Assembly (NCBI GenBank): GCA_902497035.1
Contig: CABVDL010000054.1
Location: 1-16,905 of the forward strand
Source: an uncultured Prevotella sp.
GTDB lineage: Bacteria; Bacteroidota; Bacteroidia; Bacteroidales; Bacteroidaceae
Reading direction: 5' to 3'
Length of the DNA: 16,905 bases
The notes beneath the pieces were generated by a model. It was not told where the DNA came from and did not search any database. It worked only from the letters and a program-made list of their open reading frames with translations. The position numbers were made by a program, and so were the translations under genes. This document shows, one piece after another, positions 14,468 to 16,905 of this stretch. How positions within the stretch are numbered: position 1 is the first letter of the stretch; every line of letters begins with the position of its first letter.

Positions 14468-16678
14468 ATGAACTTACCTGTTGTCTTTTGGCTCATCCCG
14501 CTGGCCTCTGTCTGTGCCCTGATGATGGCATGGCTGTTCTTCCAAAATATGATGAAGGAAGACGAGGGCTCACCACGCATGAAGGAGATCGCCCTCTACA
14601 TCCGACGGGGTGCGATGGCCTATCTGCGACAGCAATATCGGGTGGTACTCATCGTGTTTATCGTGCTGGCCATCATCTTCGCCATCATGGCCTACGGCTT
14701 CAATGCCCAGAACCCGTGGGTGCCGTTTGCCTTCCTCACGGGCGGTTTCTTCAGTGGACTTGCCGGATTCTTCGGCATGAAGACGGCTACCTACGCCAGT
14801 GGGCGTACGGCCAACGCGGCACGCGAAGGACTGCACAAAGGACTGAAGATCGCGTTTCGCTCCGGCGCTGTCATGGGGCTCGTCGTCGTAGGACTCGGCC
14901 TGCTCGACATCGCCGTGTGGTTTCTGATTCTCCATGCTTTCTATAGCGACGTGGATCCGCATACCGCACTCGTCACCATCACCACGACAATGCTCACCTT
15001 CGGCATGGGCGCTTCCACACAGGCTCTCTTCGCACGTGTCGGTGGCGGCATATACACCAAGGCGGCTGATGTCGGCGCCGACCTCGTGGGAAAGGTGGAA
15101 GCTGACATCCCCGAAGACGACCCGCGCAACCCGGCAACCATCGCCGACAACGTGGGCGACAACGTCGGTGACGTGGCCGGCATGGGCGCTGACCTCTATG
15201 AGAGCTATTGCGGCAGCATCCTCTCCACGGCAGCTCTCGGCGCCACGGCCTTTGCCATGAGTGCCGGAGACATGCAGCTCAGAGCAGTCATCGCACCGAT
15301 GCTCATCGCCGCCGTCGGCGTCTTCCTCAGCCTCATCGGCATCTTCCTCGTGCGCACAAAAGACGGCGCGACGATGAAAGACCTGCTCCATGCACTCGGA
15401 GTGGGAACGAACACAAGTGCCATCCTCATTGCCGTGGCTACCTTCGCCATTCTCTATTGCCTGCAAATCGACAACTGGCTGGGCATAGGATTCTCGGTGG
15501 TCAGCGGGCTCGCCGCGGGAGTGATCATCGGACAGGCCACGGAATACTATACCTCGCAGAGCTATAAGCCGACGCAACGCATCGCCGAAGCCAGTCAGAC
15601 GGGCGCCGCCACGGTGATCATCAAGGGCATCGGCACGGGGATGATCTCTACCTGCGTGCCCGTGCTCACCATCTCGGTGGCTATCATGCTGAGCTTTCTC
15701 TGTGCCAACGGCTTTGACATGAGCATGAGCGCCTCCAGCATCAGCCTCGGACTCTACGGCATCGGCATCGCTGCCGTGGGCATGCTCTCCACACTCGGCA
15801 TCACGCTCGCCACAGACGCCTACGGTCCTATCGCCGACAACGCGGGCGGAAACGCTGAGATGAGCGGACTCGGCGAGGAGATACGCCACCGCACCGACGC
15901 CCTCGACGCACTCGGCAACACCACAGCCGCCACGGGTAAGGGCTTTGCCATCGGCTCCGCAGCACTCACCGCACTGGCTCTGCTCGCCTCGTATGTCGAG
16001 GAGATCAAGCTGGCTATGAGCCGCGCTGTAGCCGACGGACAGCAGTTTCTCGATGCCGCCGGACAGGTCTTCGACCCTGCCAGGGCGACGATGCCCGACT
16101 TCATGAACTTCTTCCAAGTGAACCTGATGAATCCGCGCGTCCTCGTCGGAGCGTTTCTCGGGGCCATGGCGGCCTTTCTCTTCTGCGGTCTGACGATGGG
16201 TGCCGTGGGACGCGCCGCTGAGAAGATGGTCAGCGAGGTGCGCCGGCAGTTCCATGAGATCAAAGGCATTCTGGAGGGCAAAGCCACTCCGGACTATGGC
16301 CGCTGCGTCGAGATCAGCACGAAGTCTGCACAGCACGAGATGATCCTCCCGTCGCTGTTGGCCATCATCATCCCCATCGTGGTGGGTATGGTGCTCGGCG
16401 TGGCGGGAGTTCTCGGCCTGCTCGTCGGTGGACTGGCCGCCGGTTTCACCCTCGCCGTGTTCATGGCTAACGCCGGTGGCGCCTGGGACAACGCCAAGAA
16501 GAGCGTCGAGGAAGGACGCTTCGGCGGTAAAGGATCACCCTGCCACAAGGCTACGATTGTCGGCGATACCGTCGGTGATCCGTTCAAAGACACCTCTGGC
16601 CCCTCGCTCAACATCCTGATCAAACTCATGTCGATGGTGAGCATTGTCATGGCAGGACTGACCGTGGCATGTATGTAA
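14468..16678 (+). CDS. hppA: Membrane-integral ion-pumping pyrophosphatase (K+-dependent type)
   Basis: 736 residues with about 16 hydrophobic segments; it couples pyrophosphate hydrolysis to ion export across the inner membrane. The start at 14468 (MNLPVVFWLIPLAS) is preferred over the in-frame ATG at 14420 because it begins directly with the first membrane helix and leaves a normal leader behind the promoter. Catalytic motifs are complete: DVGADLVGKVEADIPEDD (201-218), NVGDNVGDVAGMGADLYES (228-246), ATDAYGPIADNAGGNAEM (448-465), and VGDTVGDPFKDTSGPSLN (698-715). GNTTAATGKG (483-492) has Ala487 and Gly490 where K+-independent enzymes have Lys and Thr, so a K+-dependent enzyme is predicted. 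Bacteroides and Prevotella homologs are known to pump Na+ and H+ together; whether this one does is inferred. It stands alone and ends facing the outer-membrane protein gene. Confidence 0.97.
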   Translation: MNLPVVFWLIPLASVCALMMAWLFFQNMMKEDEGSPRMKEIALYIRRGAMAYLRQQYRVVLIVFIVLAIIFAIMAYGFNAQNPWVPFAFLTGGFFSGLAGFFGMKTATYASGRTANAAREGLHKGLKIAFRSGAVMGLVVVGLGLLDIAVWFLILHAFYSDVDPHTALVTITTTMLTFGMGASTQALFARVGGGIYTKAADVGADLVGKVEADIPEDDPRNPATIADNVGDNVGDVAGMGADLYESYCGSILSTAALGATAFAMSAGDMQLRAVIAPMLIAAVGVFLSLIGIFLVRTKDGATMKDLLHALGVGTNTSAILIAVATFAILYCLQIDNWLGIGFSVVSGLAAGVIIGQATEYYTSQSYKPTQRIAEASQTGAATVIIKGIGTGMISTCVPVLTISVAIMLSFLCANGFDMSMSASSISLGLYGIGIAAVGMLSTLGITLATDAYGPIADNAGGNAEMSGLGEEIRHRTDALDALGNTTAATGKGFAIGSAALTALALLASYVEEIKLAMSRAVADGQQFLDAAGQVFDPARATMPDFMNFFQVNLMNPRVLVGAFLGAMAAFLFCGLTMGAVGRAAEKMVSEVRRQFHEIKGILEGKATPDYGRCVEISTKSAQHEMILPSLLAIIIPIVVGMVLGVAGVLGLLVGGLAAGFTLAVFMANAGGAWDNAKKSVEEGRFGGKGSPCHKATIVGDTVGDPFKDTSGPSLNILIKLMSMVSIVMAGLTVACM

Positions 16679-16736
16679 AAGGCACAAGAAAGGCGCGGCA
16701 ATAATGTCGCACCCCGTATTGTAGCCTTAGATAAGC

Positions 16737-16905
16737 CTAAAGTCTGTATCCCACACTGATCGACCAGCACTGTACACGCTCGTTGCCACCGGGATTCTTA
16801 CCATTGGACTGATAGACCTTCGACAGCGGAATGCTATAGCGAAGGTCTACGATGACGCGCTCATACTCCACAGCAACACTCACAGGCACGCTCCACAGTA
16901 CGTTG
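16737..16905 (-). CDS. C-terminal end of an outer-membrane beta-barrel protein (5' part outside window)
   Basis: The last 55 codons of a gene read from the right edge to a TAG at 16737-16739. The translation alternates polar and hydrophobic residues (LWSVPVSVAVEYERVIVDL, then IPLSKVY) and ends in WSISVGYRL, an amphipathic final strand typical of small outer-membrane beta-barrel proteins (OmpW/porin-like 'outer membrane protein beta-barrel' families of Bacteroidales). It converges on the pyrophosphatase gene with 58 bp between the two stops. Too short for a specific function. Confidence 0.65.
   Translation of the reverse strand, partial: NVLWSVPVSVAVEYERVIVDLRYSIPLSKVYQSNGKNPGGNERVQCWSISVGYRL

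Noticed and set aside
14570..16336. A 588-codon open frame on the minus strand opposite the pyrophosphatase
   Set aside because: A shadow frame of hppA, rich in H, E and A, with no domain pattern. Similar antisense frames at 334-1650, 5910-7004 and 7711-9324 were set aside for the same reason.
16695..16710. Stem GCGGCA/TGTCGC between the convergent hppA and outer-membrane genes, considered as a terminator
   Set aside because: Only six pairs including a G-T, with no clean T run directly after it on either strand; too weak to annotate.

Overview
The window looks like a chromosomal segment from a Bacteroidales bacterium, most likely a Prevotellaceae member with fairly GC-rich genes. Three things support this: a SusC/SusD pair, lipoproteins whose lipobox cysteine is followed by Asp-rich residues, and TAnnTTTG-type promoter boxes with no Shine-Dalgarno requirement. 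The species call is an inference; no marker gene is present.

Positions 12699 down to 1 (minus strand) form a glycan utilization locus that reads as one operon. The order is a SusC-like TonB-dependent transporter, a SusD-like lipoprotein, a large SusE/F-position surface lipoprotein, a second lipoprotein with two Fn3-like domains and a FISUMP domain, an in-frame stretch of tandem beta-sandwich domains lying directly behind that gene's stop codon, a secreted GH5 endoglucanase, and a GH31 enzyme with a PA14 insert that runs off the left edge. GH5 plus PA14-GH31 is the signature of xyloglucan use: GH5 cuts the glucan backbone, surface lipoproteins and SusCD capture and import oligosaccharides, and GH31 removes alpha-linked xylose. 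The substrate is inferred from the enzyme families.

Positions 12700-13026 are a divergent control region. It has a promoter box on each strand and a cluster of direct and inverted repeats upstream of susC that look like regulator sites. The plus-strand gene is a Cof-type HAD phosphatase (13027-13836). A 631-base gap without a gene follows. It holds an imperfect tandem repeat and a short array of degenerate palindromes spaced exactly 22 bp apart, then a clear promoter for a membrane-bound pyrophosphatase (14468-16678). The right edge holds the C-terminal end of a convergent outer-membrane beta-barrel gene.

The points most worth following up are the stop codon that separates the FISUMP lipoprotein from in-frame tandem domains, the homology of those domains to the C-terminus of the neighbouring SusE/F-position protein, the 22-bp palindrome array, and the repeat cluster upstream of susC.
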